Translations under genes and position numbers: made by a program
From: an uncultured Christensenellaceae bacterium
GTDB taxonomy: Bacteria; Bacillota; Clostridia; Christensenellales; UBA3700
Assembly: GCA_944381365.1 (NCBI GenBank)
Contig: CALWKW010000007.1
Location: forward strand, 21,844-85,843
Direction: 5' to 3'
Length of the DNA: 64,000 bases
The notes under the pieces: generated by a model
The model's input: only the letters and a program-made list of their open reading frames with translations
Databases searched by the model: none
Told to the model about the DNA's origin: nothing
Part shown: positions 54,721-63,935 of the stretch, one piece after another
Layout of the letters: every line of letters starts with the position of its first letter
Position numbering within the stretch: the stretch's first letter is position 1

Positions 54721-56229
54721 TTAATTGTTTTCTGAGTTTTCGTCCTCGCTCAAGTTTTTGTCTTCTTCGGTGTCAAAAGGCATTTCTTTTGTTGTATTTT
54801 TGTTTGTTTTATTAAATGAAATATCAGTATCGGGCAGTATTGCAGTATCGCTTAATGAAGTGTTTGCAGCGGGCATAGTGCTTGCTCTTTTTTTAAGTAT
54901 CTTGGGGAAGAATATCAAAAATACCGTTGTAGACAAAACTGCTGCTCCTATATCGGCTATCGGCTCGGCATAGAATACTGCGTGTGCTCCGAGTAGTTTT
55001 GGCAAAAGAAGTGTGGCTCCGAGATACAATACGAGTTTTCTCGTCAAAGACAATACTATCGCAAATTGCGGCTGTCCGAGTGCCGTCATTCCGTCTACGA
55101 ATGCGTATTGGAAGGCAAGAGGTATAATGCCTATCATAAAAATTCTTATGCCCCATACGCTGTTTTCAGCAATTACAGGGTTGTCAGTAAACAAGCCCAC
55201 AAAAGGCTTTGCCACCACAAATGACAAGCCAAACATTATTGTCGTAAATGCTACGCACATGCCGAGTATGCACTTTTCACCTTTCTTTATCAAATCGAGA
55301 TTTCTAGCTCCGTAATTAAAACTTATCACAGGCTGACTTCCCGTGCTTATACCCATCATAGGCATTGTTATGATAGACAAAAATGCTTGCACTACGGTAA
55401 GCGAACTTATCCACATATCTGCGTTTTTTCCGCCGTATGCTTTAAGACAAATATTGCTTGCTATGATGATAATGCTGTCGGTAGCTACTATCAAAAACGG
55501 AGATATACCCATTTTGATTACTTTGAGCATAATCTTTATGTCGTATCCGCCAAATGACAATCTGCATTTTGTGCCTTTCAAAAATAAAAAGATTATTACA
55601 AACGCAAAGGATACGAATTGAGAAAGTATTGTCGCAAGTGCCGCTCCGGCAACACCCATTTTGAATGTGAATATAAACAAAGGGTCAAGGGCTATATTTG
55701 CTAACGCTCCGATGAGAGTAGTCGCCATGCCTATGCCCGAATATCCTTGTGCTATTATGAATTGATTGAGACCTACCGATACCACGCTGAAAAGCGTGCC
55801 TGCCGTATAGATGAGAAGATATTGTCTTGCATATTCATAAGTTGCGTTGCTTGCTCCGAATGTCATGAGCAAGGGCTTTGCAAATATGAATGTTATTGCC
55901 ATTGCAATGACAGATAGTCCCACAAGCATCACGAGTGCGTTTGCCAAAATTTTCTTGGCTTTTTGCATATCGCCTTCCCCCATCGACATGGCAAAAAGCG
56001 GAGCACCGCCCAGACCTACAAGATATCCGAATGATGTAAGCAATGTGGCCATAGGTGCACATACTCCTAGTGCCGTCAATGCGATATCGCCCGTGCCTTC
56101 TATGTTGCCGACATACATTCTGTCCACAATAGAATACAATACGCTCACAAATTGTGCGAGCATAGCAGGCAAAGTAAGTTTTAGTACGGTCGAAAAGACC
56201 TTTTTGTTTGCTAAATCGAGTGCTTTCAT
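54721..56229 (-). CDS. MATE-family multidrug exporter
   Basis: 502 residues with 12 helices in two related halves. Early LPAMLAQFVSVLYSIVDRMYVGN is the typical MATE start; GISTGSQPVISFNYGA, PMMGI and AFQYAFVDGMTALGQPQFA are conserved in DinF/NorM-like exporters of Clostridia. It probably exports cationic drugs by Na+ or H+ exchange. The last 60 residues are a soluble low-complexity tail (KEMPFDTEEDKNLSEDENSENN). The ATG has AAAGGATAA upstream. Confidence 0.93.
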   Translation of the reverse strand: MKALDLANKKVFSTVLKLTLPAMLAQFVSVLYSIVDRMYVGNIEGTGDIALTALGVCAPMATLLTSFGYLVGLGGAPLFAMSMGEGDMQKAKKILANALVMLVGLSVIAMAITFIFAKPLLMTFGASNATYEYARQYLLIYTAGTLFSVVSVGLNQFIIAQGYSGIGMATTLIGALANIALDPLFIFTFKMGVAGAALATILSQFVSFAFVIIFLFLKGTKCRLSFGGYDIKIMLKVIKMGISPFLIVATDSIIIIASNICLKAYGGKNADMWISSLTVVQAFLSIITMPMMGISTGSQPVISFNYGARNLDLIKKGEKCILGMCVAFTTIMFGLSFVVAKPFVGLFTDNPVIAENSVWGIRIFMIGIIPLAFQYAFVDGMTALGQPQFAIVLSLTRKLVLYLGATLLLPKLLGAHAVFYAEPIADIGAAVLSTTVFLIFFPKILKKRASTMPAANTSLSDTAILPDTDISFNKTNKNTTKEMPFDTEEDKNLSEDENSENN

Positions 56230-56352
56230 TTCGGGTTATCCTTTCGCACACAATGATAGCAATGTTGTTATTTAAAGTCAAACAAAAAACAATATTGATT
56301 TTTATAAAATCATCTTTGCAGATAAATTAAAAATTTTATTGATTTTCTATAC

Positions 56353-56392
56353 AAAAAATTGCCCGACAAGAGTATATCTTTCGGACAATTTT
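56353..56392 (-). terminator. Terminator of the flavodoxin gene
   Basis: Minus strand: AAATTGTCCGA pairs with TCGGGCAATTT, one mismatch, T-tract after; 30 bases past the stop. Confidence 0.75.
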
Positions 56393-56422
56393 GTTTTGCT
56401 TTTTGTTTGGTTCAAACATTAA

Positions 56423-56938
56423 TTAGTTTTTGGAGCGTTCTACCCATTCTTTTAGTTGAGCATCGCAGCTTTGAATGTCCGCCCCGTGCAAAGGCAAGCC
56501 TTCTTTCAAAATAGCATTGGGACAAATCGCCTTTATATCTCTTTCGCTTTTGCCCATCTTGCTGCCTTCGTTGGTGCAGAAGGGAAGTATTGTTTTGCCC
56601 TCAAATCTGTATTTTTCCAAGAATGCAAACACAGCCACAGGCATTGTTCCGCAATAGTTGGGATATCCTAGATAAATCGTGTCATACTTGTCGATATCTT
56701 CAAGATATTGTTTTAGTTCAGGGCGTACCCCTTCGAGATAATCTTTTTTTGCTTCTGCCACACATTCACGATAATCGTTTGAGTACTCTTTTTTCTGTGC
56801 TATCTCAAACAAGTCTCCGCCTACGATTTTATGCAATTTTTTTGCCGCTACCTGAGTGTTGCCTTCTTTTAATTCTATTATGTCGCCGTTGACATAGTTG
56901 TATCCTTTTCGGGAAAAATATGCTATAAGTACTGCCAT
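56423..56938 (-). CDS. Flavodoxin family protein
   Basis: 171 residues from the ATG at 56938 (GGAGG at 7 bases; the ATG two codons upstream is too close to it). Begins AVLIAYFSRKGYNYVNG, the flavodoxin P-loop that holds the FMN phosphate in the form SRxGxNY. IYLGYPNYCGTMPVAVFAFLE and TILPFCTNEGSKMGKSERDIK are the ring-binding loops. Such proteins act as small electron carriers or as NAD(P)H-dependent reductases. It is single-gene, with a terminator. Confidence 0.92.
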   Translation of the reverse strand: MAVLIAYFSRKGYNYVNGDIIELKEGNTQVAAKKLHKIVGGDLFEIAQKKEYSNDYRECVAEAKKDYLEGVRPELKQYLEDIDKYDTIYLGYPNYCGTMPVAVFAFLEKYRFEGKTILPFCTNEGSKMGKSERDIKAICPNAILKEGLPLHGADIQSCDAQLKEWVERSKN

Positions 56939-57220
56939 ATTCATGCCTCCTTTTTTTGCCATAAATCTTTGCTTTTTTATTATATCATAAAAAATCCTTT
57001 CTTTTGAATTACGCAATAGAATTTAATTATATTTTACTTTATGAGATAAAATACGATAAATAGTTTTGTAATGATTTTATTTTTACTTTTTATTTTAGTG
57101 AAAATCACTGAAAATGTTTTGTAGGTTTCTATGCTTATCCGATATATCGCATTTTGCTTGTCAATTTTTATATCTTTGCAAAAACGGCAATTTTTGGGTA
57201 ATAATTACATACAATATACC

Positions 57221-57249
57221 TTGACAAACAGTTCTTTTGTCAATATAAT
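57221..57249 (+). promoter_or_regulatory. ssrA promoter, consensus, with inverted repeat
   Basis: TTGACA (57221-57226), 17 bases, TATAAT (57244-57249): perfect sigma-A promoter. The -35 region and the spacer end form an 8-bp inverted repeat, TTGACAAA/TTTGTCAA. Transcription would start about 54 bases before the mature tmRNA end. Confidence 0.85.
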
Positions 57250-57309
57250 TTAGATACCATATTCTCGGCTCTGTTTTGAATTGCGTTTTGATAAAAGGCA
57301 AAATATTAC

Positions 57310-57654
57310 GGGGCTGTACCGGATTCGATGGGGAAGGGAGTAGGGTATAAGCACGCAGAAGGCTCGGCTTCTTAAAAACGGAAACTTAAAATTAAACGCA
57401 AATAACAACAAACAAATGGCTTTTGCTGCTTAATTAGCAAGCCTGTCGACCTGAGAATCCACGGCTCAGATCTCGGCATCAACCAGTGGACCCGGACTAA
57501 GTGCACACGCCTTTAACGCTTAGTGCCACCAAAGGCTTGCCAAACCGCTCTTCGTGAATAGAGAGCATAAGGGACAAATAAATGTTCAATAAGCGTGTAG
57601 AAAGTGCCTTCCAAACTTTTTCAGACAGGGGTTCGACTCCCCTCAGCTCCACCA
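57310..57654 (+). ncRNA. ssrA: tmRNA (transfer-messenger RNA)
   Basis: 345 bases. 5' GGGGCTGTACCGGATTCGAT and 3' GTTCGACTCCCCTCAGCTCCACCA-type end (GGGGTTCGAC T-arm, encoded CCA); acceptor GGGGCTG pairs with CAGCTCC. The tag frame, from GCA at 57398 to TAA at 57433, encodes ANNNKQMAFAA, a tag ending in FAA in place of the common LAA. tmRNA frees stalled ribosomes with SmpB. The gene end is a frequent integration site for islands, and an accessory region starts right after it. Confidence 0.97.
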
Positions 57655-57663
57655 CACGATACC

Positions 57664-57711
57664 CAGTCGAACTTTTTTGTCAATGACAAAGAGTTCTGGC
57701 TGGTTTTTTCT
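57664..57711 (+). terminator. Terminator of ssrA
   Basis: CCAGTCGAACT pairs with AGTTCTGGCTGG over an A/T-rich inner stem (TTTGTCA/ACAAA), followed by TTTTTT. Confidence 0.8.
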
Positions 57712-58327
57712 TTGTCTGATATTAGTAGATAATAAGCAATTTATTGCGTTTAATTACTCCGAAAATTGACATTTATATCGATTTTCGCTAATAATTGACC
57801 TTTGCTTTTTAAAATTATGGTGATTTTAATGAACAATAAATATGTTTGTTTGCGCCAAATACTCCTGTTAAACTATAAATTCAGTTTTTATCTTATTTTA
57901 GTCAGAAACTAAAATCTCCTTTATAGCAAAAAGTTATCGTCCAAAGTTTCATGGGCACATTAATACTTTAATTTGATTATAGACATATAATATATCTTGA
58001 ATAGAATCGATGAATACAATTGTTTCTGCCATACATTTACTTTTTTAACACTTATTTAATTACTTACAATTTTTTGACCTTATCTTTAATAAAGCGAAGA
58101 TGTCACTTTATTTTTACCATTAAGAATTTTATTTTATGAGTAAAAATAATATAACTTCATTGAAAATAAAATTTAGATATGCTATAATGTTATAAATATA
58201 ATATTGAAGATGCACTAAGAGAATTGATAGACAAAAAAAGATTTATTTACTTAGACTTAAACATTATGGATTAAATTAAAATTTAAAGCAAAATAAATAG
58301 AGTATTGGGGTAGAACATTAATTAATT
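57712..58327. other. AT-rich spacer at the start of the accessory island
   Basis: 616 bases with no gene on either strand. Two AATTGACNTTT words lie near 57766 and 57797. No copy of the tmRNA 3' end and no integrase are visible here, so an attachment site cannot be shown. The defence operon promoter should lie near 58190-58300. Confidence 0.55.
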
Positions 58328-58975
58328 ATGGTATATGATTTAACTACTCAAAAATTCAGAAATTTGAATAAGTCAAATATTAGTACCGATTTTATAAGCG
58401 GAATAATTTTCCTTGAAAAAGAAGCTTTAGAAATATTAAAAGAACATTTTTTGATTTGTGGATATGTAATAATCAATAAATATTCAGGAGTTATTTTCCC
58501 AATCGATATACGTGAGGATGGCATTACAATTTTTGAAAATGTATATAACTGTTTTTGCGAAGATTTGAAGAAACAGTTAGAAAATTTTGTACTTTACACG
58601 AAACCAGATTTAATGTTTACAAAATTTTTTATTGAATGGCAGATTGAAGGTAAGATTGAATGTTTCTCCAATAATGGTTCTTTAATAAGGTTAAGTAAAA
58701 TGTGCGTGGAATCTAACAAGTTAATAAAATTGTTAATTAAATCTGATTGTCATTTAATTTGTCCTGAAACATATCAAGAGTTATGTGATACAACAAAAAA
58801 GTTAAAAAATATTTTTAATTTTACTGTATATGACAAAGATTATAAGGATTCTTTTAAATATATAGTTGATGCCTTAATTAACAGTTATTATATTAAATTT
58901 AGCAAACTTGAAATTGAGCAAATTTATTATAGCATCTGTAAAATATGCAATAATACATTAATGGAGGAAAAGTAA
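58328..58975 (+). CDS. Unknown 215-residue partner of the STAND nuclease
   Basis: MVYDLTTQKFRNLNKSNIST, then a hydrophobic-rich alpha/beta region (FISGIIFLEKEALEILKEHFLICGYVIINKYSG) and a helical second half ending NNTLMEEK. No family recognised, no membrane helix or signal peptide. The ATG has only a distant GGGG upstream. The stop and the next start share bases (TAATG), so the two proteins are made in a fixed relation. It could be a sensor, inhibitor or adaptor for the large protein. Codon use is strongly A/T-biased, like that of the next gene. Confidence 0.75.
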   Translation: MVYDLTTQKFRNLNKSNISTDFISGIIFLEKEALEILKEHFLICGYVIINKYSGVIFPIDIREDGITIFENVYNCFCEDLKKQLENFVLYTKPDLMFTKFFIEWQIEGKIECFSNNGSLIRLSKMCVESNKLIKLLIKSDCHLICPETYQELCDTTKKLKNIFNFTVYDKDYKDSFKYIVDALINSYYIKFSKLEIEQIYYSICKICNNTLMEEK

Positions 58976-61900
58976 TGTCTGCGGCGGGAATAGGCACGCC
59001 TTATTGGTATGAATGGGAAATAGGGCTTTTTAAATGTGTTGAAATGTTATGGAATAAGGATATAAAAAGTGTTATATTTCAAGCATCAAAGTTTGATTCT
59101 ATTGATGACGTGGTGGTAAATTATAATAATGGTAGTACTTTAAATATCCAAGTTAAACATACGGACGTAGATAATAATTTCACCTTCTCTACATTGTTGG
59201 GTGGGCAAGAATCAATGCTTGTAAAATGGGCGAAAGATTGGCAAAAAAATAAAGATAATCATGATATTAAAGAAATAAATATTGTAACAAATAAACGTTT
59301 TGGTCAAAATAAATCAAAGGGAATTTGTTCGTTTAATTCGTTTGTAAAAAAAGTTTTGCCTGTTTGGAAAAAAGATCCTGCTTTTGTTGCTAAATCAGAT
59401 GGGGAAAATAAAGCGATAAATCTTATAAAATCTAAATTGTCATTTTTAGGTGACGATTTATATAATTTTATCAAAATTTTAAACTTTACAGAATCAAAAA
59501 ACAAAAATGATTTGGAGGAGGAATTTAATAAACTTTTATCTAAAGTATTAGGTACTACTAATCCCATTATAATTTCTGCGGTCGCAAATAATTTATATGC
59601 GTCTTTAAGAATATGGACAACGTCGTCACGGGAAAAAGAAGAAGTAAATAGAGAAGACGTTTATAAGGCTATTTGTGCTAATCAAATTAATAATACGGAG
59701 ATACCTGATTTTAGTTCATTATACCCCGAAAAACCGATTTTCCCGTCGAGAGAGATATTTAAGGACGAATTTTTAAAACATATTAAAAATACAAAAAGCA
59801 AAATAATTTTTCTAAAAGGCTTGCCTGGTTCTGGAAAAACTAATTTTGTCAGTTATTTATCTCAATTAAAAGATTCTATAATTGATTTTAATTTTTACAC
59901 TTACATACCTGTTAAGCGTAGCGAAATGTTTTTTAGTGATGATGCAGGTTATTATTCTGGAGCATATTTGTGGCGCTGTCTTCTACACCAACTTAAAAAC
60001 AAGTTTGAAAATCTAAAACTTTTATACGAATTACAGTTCCCACTAACATACGGATATATGAATATACAAGAAATGAGAGAAACTGTTCTTAAATACTTGG
60101 GGATATATGCTGAAAAACAAAATAGGACTTGTTTTGTGTTCATTGATGGGTTGGATCATGCTGCTCGCTCAAGGGAAACGGCAAGCCAAACATTCTTGGC
60201 TCAATTACCGACTCCTGAACAAATTTCGGGCAATGTAAAATTTGTTTTAGTCGGACAACCGTTAAATGATAAATATCCGAATTGGTTAGATAATGGAAAT
60301 TGTCTATTGGATGTTGTAAACTTACCATCTTTAACAGAAGAAGATGTTGCAATGTTATTAACAAATACAAATGTACGACTTCCAGAAATAGATCTAAATA
60401 ATTTATCGAGGAAAATTGTTGAAGTCGTAGGAAATAATGCTTTAAATATTTTATTTGCGATAGAGGAATTAAAGGGGAAAGAATACGATTTTGATAAACT
60501 TATCGATGAATTACATGATAAAAATTTAAACTGTGAAATTTCGAAATATTACGAATGGATTTTAAATTCGTGTAATAGAGATTTATTACAGATAAAGATT
60601 CTGACTATTTTTTCTTTTATAACACAAAAAATTCAGGCAAGAGATATTGCAACACTTTGCTCGTGTACAGAATTGGAAGTGGTATACACATTAAATAGTT
60701 TGTATCCGTTAATTCAAAATGAGGATAGATTATACTTTGTATTCCACAATGATGTAAGATTATATTTTAAAAGTAAAGTAAAGCAAAATAGCTGTTTCGC
60801 TTCAATTATTGCCTTGTTTAAACGAAAAATTGATTCAAATGAAAATCTTTTCTATTTAAAATACGCATTTTTATTCGATGCGTGTTATGAATTGAATGAT
60901 GAAAGTATTTTTGAAGTTTTTTCACCGGAATATATAATAAAGTCTGTGCTTTATAATGTGCCAATAGTAAAGCTTGCAGAAGAATTTATGCTTGTTTTTG
61001 AGTTGGTTTATAAAAAACAATTAAAAGATAAATTAGTTGAGTTAAGCCTTTGTTTTAACACATTATTTCAATACGTTAATTGTTCTAAGTATAATGATGT
61101 AATAGAAGAAAAATTTGTAGATTATTCGCACGAATTGGTTAGATCTGAGAAATATTGTTTGAATCCTGAACTTGAATTTAATCATATAATAGGAGATGTA
61201 TTATTCTTAACTCAATTAAATTTACACGAAAGAGCAAGAGCAATATTTAATGAGTATTTAGATAAATTAAATATAGATTGGCTCGCAAGTATGTTCAACG
61301 GTTTAAATAAGAGAGCTATATTGCAAAAGTTTGGATATGTATGTAGGTTTTACAATGCTACCTATATTCAAGATACGCTACTTAAGTCAACTAGTGGCTA
61401 TATTGACTTTGTCTCAGGATGGATTGAAGCATCTAAAGAGTTTACGAATACTGACGATTTGAATCTTACTTTTTTATTTTCAAAATATTATGAAAAAGAT
61501 TTATTTGATTATATAAAATCAACGGCATCTAAACTTGATTTAAAAGCATTGAAGGAAATAAGTCATAATATTCAAAAAAGTAACAGTTCAATCTTAATTT
61601 TGATTGAAATAGGGTGTGCTCTAATTATCAAAGGTGAAATTGATAGAACTTTAATAGATTTAATAATAAAAAGAAAAAATGAATTAAAGACTGAGGGCTT
61701 GCTTGAGTTTAAATACGATAAAATACTTTATTGTGTTAAATTATATTTTTGTATATTTTCTCAAATAAGCGATGAAGATAAAAATAAGCTTTTTAATTTA
61801 TATCAAGAGATTCTTACTGCAAACAATATAAAGCTAGGAGATAGAGGATTTTCTCCAGCTATTGCTCAATTTGAAATTGCAAAAGACATCTTTGAAGCAT

Positions 61901-63423
61901 TTTACAAATTAAAACCAACTAAAAACACGGTCGAGCGTCTCTATGATTTAGCTTATTTTTCTGAAAAGTATGGTGCAGGCTCAATTCATGACAGTAATTC
62001 TTATGCTGTGATGTCTTTTTTGAATATGGTTATTTTTAAATTGTATGAATTGCAAAATAATCAAAAATATTTTAATGATGCCTGTAATAGATTACTTCCT
62101 TTGTATATAGGAATAAAACCCAAGTTTAAAGCAGAGTTTCTTCCACTATTCTCTACTTCAAAGGAAACAAAATATTTATTATCAATTGCTAATTTTTGGA
62201 CGAGTGAAAATGGATATGTTTGGCAAGAACCATATTCTGAAGTCGAAACGATTTGCAACGCTATTATCAGAGAGTTAATGAAGGTTGGCTTAACGGATGA
62301 AGCAAATAGAATTGATAAAATCAAAAAGATGAAAATCGTGGGATATGTCGGTCATAAAGATTATTCATTATATGATGTTTTTGACTGGTTTGATTGTATG
62401 CCTGCAAGTGATGAAAAATTCAAATTAGGTATTGAATTGCTTTCCATATCAGATGTGGCAAGCAATATAGGAGACAATAGAGCCTCAAGTAGCGTGGTAG
62501 AGTCTCTTTTTAAATTAGCGTTTGAGTTAGGCATAAAGTATGTTGACGCTCTATTTGATTTAAAAAATATACCGGATGGATTTTATTCATGGAGGTATTA
62601 TTTGCTTACAGAATTAGATGCTTCATTAGAATATATTGCTTACACTGATGATGAGTTGCTTGAAATACACAAGCTATTAAACTCGTGGATTAACATTCAA
62701 ATTGAAAGAGGAAAAACATTTGGAAATAATTATTTGGATTTATTAGCATCATTTAATAATTCCATTGCTAAAAAACTAAATAATCCTAAATTAAGATTAG
62801 CGTTTTTAAATAAATATCCCACACCAAAACATGAAGAGAGTTATTATAATAATGTATTCAACAAAAAGAAAAATAATATAGAATTTGAGAACGTCATAAT
62901 GGAAACAGTTAGTGCGCATGGTTTATCAGAAAAGGCTTTTGATTTAATTAAACAATATATTGTGATTGATGATCCGTATGCCTATAATTTTTTGGCAAAA
63001 ATTGGTCAGAAAATGTGTAATAAAGATAAAAGGATATATGTTAATGAAATTATTATCCCGTATGTTATCAATAAGAACAAATTCGGTTTTTCGGGTAATG
63101 GTATTAAAAGCTTGGTTGATGAATACAGAAATGAAATTAGTATAGATAGTTACTTTGAGCTATTACGTCATTCCATTAAGAGATTGCAGAATAACGATAC
63201 AGATTATTATTTTAGTGTAAATGACGATATAAATATTTTAGTGTTAAATTTTATAAAAACAAATAAAACTGTCGATTTCAAAACGGTTTTAAAAGAAAAG
63301 ATGGAGACACACCGTTTGTGGATAACGTCTTGCGGACTTTTAACATTTAATAATTATATTGTGAATTTTGACCCTTTTATAAATTCACTTGCTGATTTTA
63401 ATAAAAAATATTTAGGGAAATGA
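58975..63423 (+). CDS. Avs-like STAND ATPase with N-terminal Cap4-type nuclease
   Basis: 1482 residues. Residues about 10-200: PD-(D/E)xK nuclease of the Cap4/DUF4297 kind, with D44-D45 (FDSIDDVVVNYNNG) and Q59-V-K61 (LNIQVKHTD). Residues about 250-520: P-loop ATPase with Walker A GLPGSGKT at 282-289, Walker B CFVFIDGLDH at 386-395 and a winged-helix segment after. Residues about 530-1482: a long helical-repeat region with no catalytic motif, as in STAND sensors that recognise phage proteins. This order (nuclease, STAND ATPase, repeat sensor) is that of Avs anti-phage proteins, which oligomerise on a viral trigger and degrade DNA. A terminator is not obvious until 63747. Confidence 0.85.
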   Translation: MSAAGIGTPYWYEWEIGLFKCVEMLWNKDIKSVIFQASKFDSIDDVVVNYNNGSTLNIQVKHTDVDNNFTFSTLLGGQESMLVKWAKDWQKNKDNHDIKEINIVTNKRFGQNKSKGICSFNSFVKKVLPVWKKDPAFVAKSDGENKAINLIKSKLSFLGDDLYNFIKILNFTESKNKNDLEEEFNKLLSKVLGTTNPIIISAVANNLYASLRIWTTSSREKEEVNREDVYKAICANQINNTEIPDFSSLYPEKPIFPSREIFKDEFLKHIKNTKSKIIFLKGLPGSGKTNFVSYLSQLKDSIIDFNFYTYIPVKRSEMFFSDDAGYYSGAYLWRCLLHQLKNKFENLKLLYELQFPLTYGYMNIQEMRETVLKYLGIYAEKQNRTCFVFIDGLDHAARSRETASQTFLAQLPTPEQISGNVKFVLVGQPLNDKYPNWLDNGNCLLDVVNLPSLTEEDVAMLLTNTNVRLPEIDLNNLSRKIVEVVGNNALNILFAIEELKGKEYDFDKLIDELHDKNLNCEISKYYEWILNSCNRDLLQIKILTIFSFITQKIQARDIATLCSCTELEVVYTLNSLYPLIQNEDRLYFVFHNDVRLYFKSKVKQNSCFASIIALFKRKIDSNENLFYLKYAFLFDACYELNDESIFEVFSPEYIIKSVLYNVPIVKLAEEFMLVFELVYKKQLKDKLVELSLCFNTLFQYVNCSKYNDVIEEKFVDYSHELVRSEKYCLNPELEFNHIIGDVLFLTQLNLHERARAIFNEYLDKLNIDWLASMFNGLNKRAILQKFGYVCRFYNATYIQDTLLKSTSGYIDFVSGWIEASKEFTNTDDLNLTFLFSKYYEKDLFDYIKSTASKLDLKALKEISHNIQKSNSSILILIEIGCALIIKGEIDRTLIDLIIKRKNELKTEGLLEFKYDKILYCVKLYFCIFSQISDEDKNKLFNLYQEILTANNIKLGDRGFSPAIAQFEIAKDIFEAFYKLKPTKNTVERLYDLAYFSEKYGAGSIHDSNSYAVMSFLNMVIFKLYELQNNQKYFNDACNRLLPLYIGIKPKFKAEFLPLFSTSKETKYLLSIANFWTSENGYVWQEPYSEVETICNAIIRELMKVGLTDEANRIDKIKKMKIVGYVGHKDYSLYDVFDWFDCMPASDEKFKLGIELLSISDVASNIGDNRASSSVVESLFKLAFELGIKYVDALFDLKNIPDGFYSWRYYLLTELDASLEYIAYTDDELLEIHKLLNSWINIQIERGKTFGNNYLDLLASFNNSIAKKLNNPKLRLAFLNKYPTPKHEESYYNNVFNKKKNNIEFENVIMETVSAHGLSEKAFDLIKQYIVIDDPYAYNFLAKIGQKMCNKDKRIYVNEIIIPYVINKNKFGFSGNGIKSLVDEYRNEISIDSYFELLRHSIKRLQNNDTDYYFSVNDDINILVLNFIKTNKTVDFKTVLKEKMETHRLWITSCGLLTFNNYIVNFDPFINSLADFNKKYLGK

Positions 63424-63641
63424 TTAAATTTAATAACTTATTATTAAGTAATGATATCGTGTTCGGGAATTAAACAAATGGGTTCATTTGTGCTTAGTAG
63501 TATTATATGATTTTCTTTTGGAGTTAAATTAGGAAATGAAATTGATAATAAAAAGAAGTTTTTTGCCCACTAAATACATACGATAATAATGCGAAGCAAT
63601 AATAAGTGATAAGTTATTTTTATATGGTTTTGAGGTTAAAA
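63424..63641. other. Spacer after the defence cassette
   Basis: About 220 AT-rich bases; no gene or structure recognised. Confidence 0.5.
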
Positions 63642-63780
63642 TGGCTCTCCGAAATTTGCCGTTTCCGTCTAGCTATGGTAGCATAGTCCTCACAGAAGTC
63701 AACGGTCGCAAAATCGTTGCAGAATAAAAAAATAATAAAGTTTATATGCCGGGTAAGGAATTTTCCTTACTCGGCTTTTT
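63642..63780 (+). repeat. R3 repeat unit with terminator, copy 2
   Basis: Same order as the copy at 42100: GGCTCTCCGAAATTTGCCGT, CTATGGTAGCATAG, ACAGAAGTCAACGGTCGCAA, ATCGTTG, then a terminator (ATGCCGGGTAAGGA with its partner TCCTTACTCGGC and TTTTT, 63747-63780). The stem differs by compensating and single changes, so the hairpin is kept. Confidence 0.85.
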
Positions 63781-63896
63781 GCTGCCCATTAAAAGTATTA
63801 AGAAGTAAAGTATAACGATTTTGGCTTTGTTCCGTTGACTTTTGCTGACTGCACTTGCAAGTTATAGAGTTTTTATCGTCCTATGCGCCTTCGCTT

Positions 63897-63919
63897 TTTT
63901 TGCCGAAAACGGCAAAAAT
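63897..63919. promoter_or_regulatory. Hairpin just upstream of a start codon
   Basis: TTTTTGCCG and CGGCAAAAA around a short A-rich loop, ending a few bases before the ribosome site GGAGGT of the gene at 63936. It may be an attenuator or translational control hairpin. Confidence 0.5.
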
Positions 63920-63935
63920 TTCGGAGGTAAAGAAA

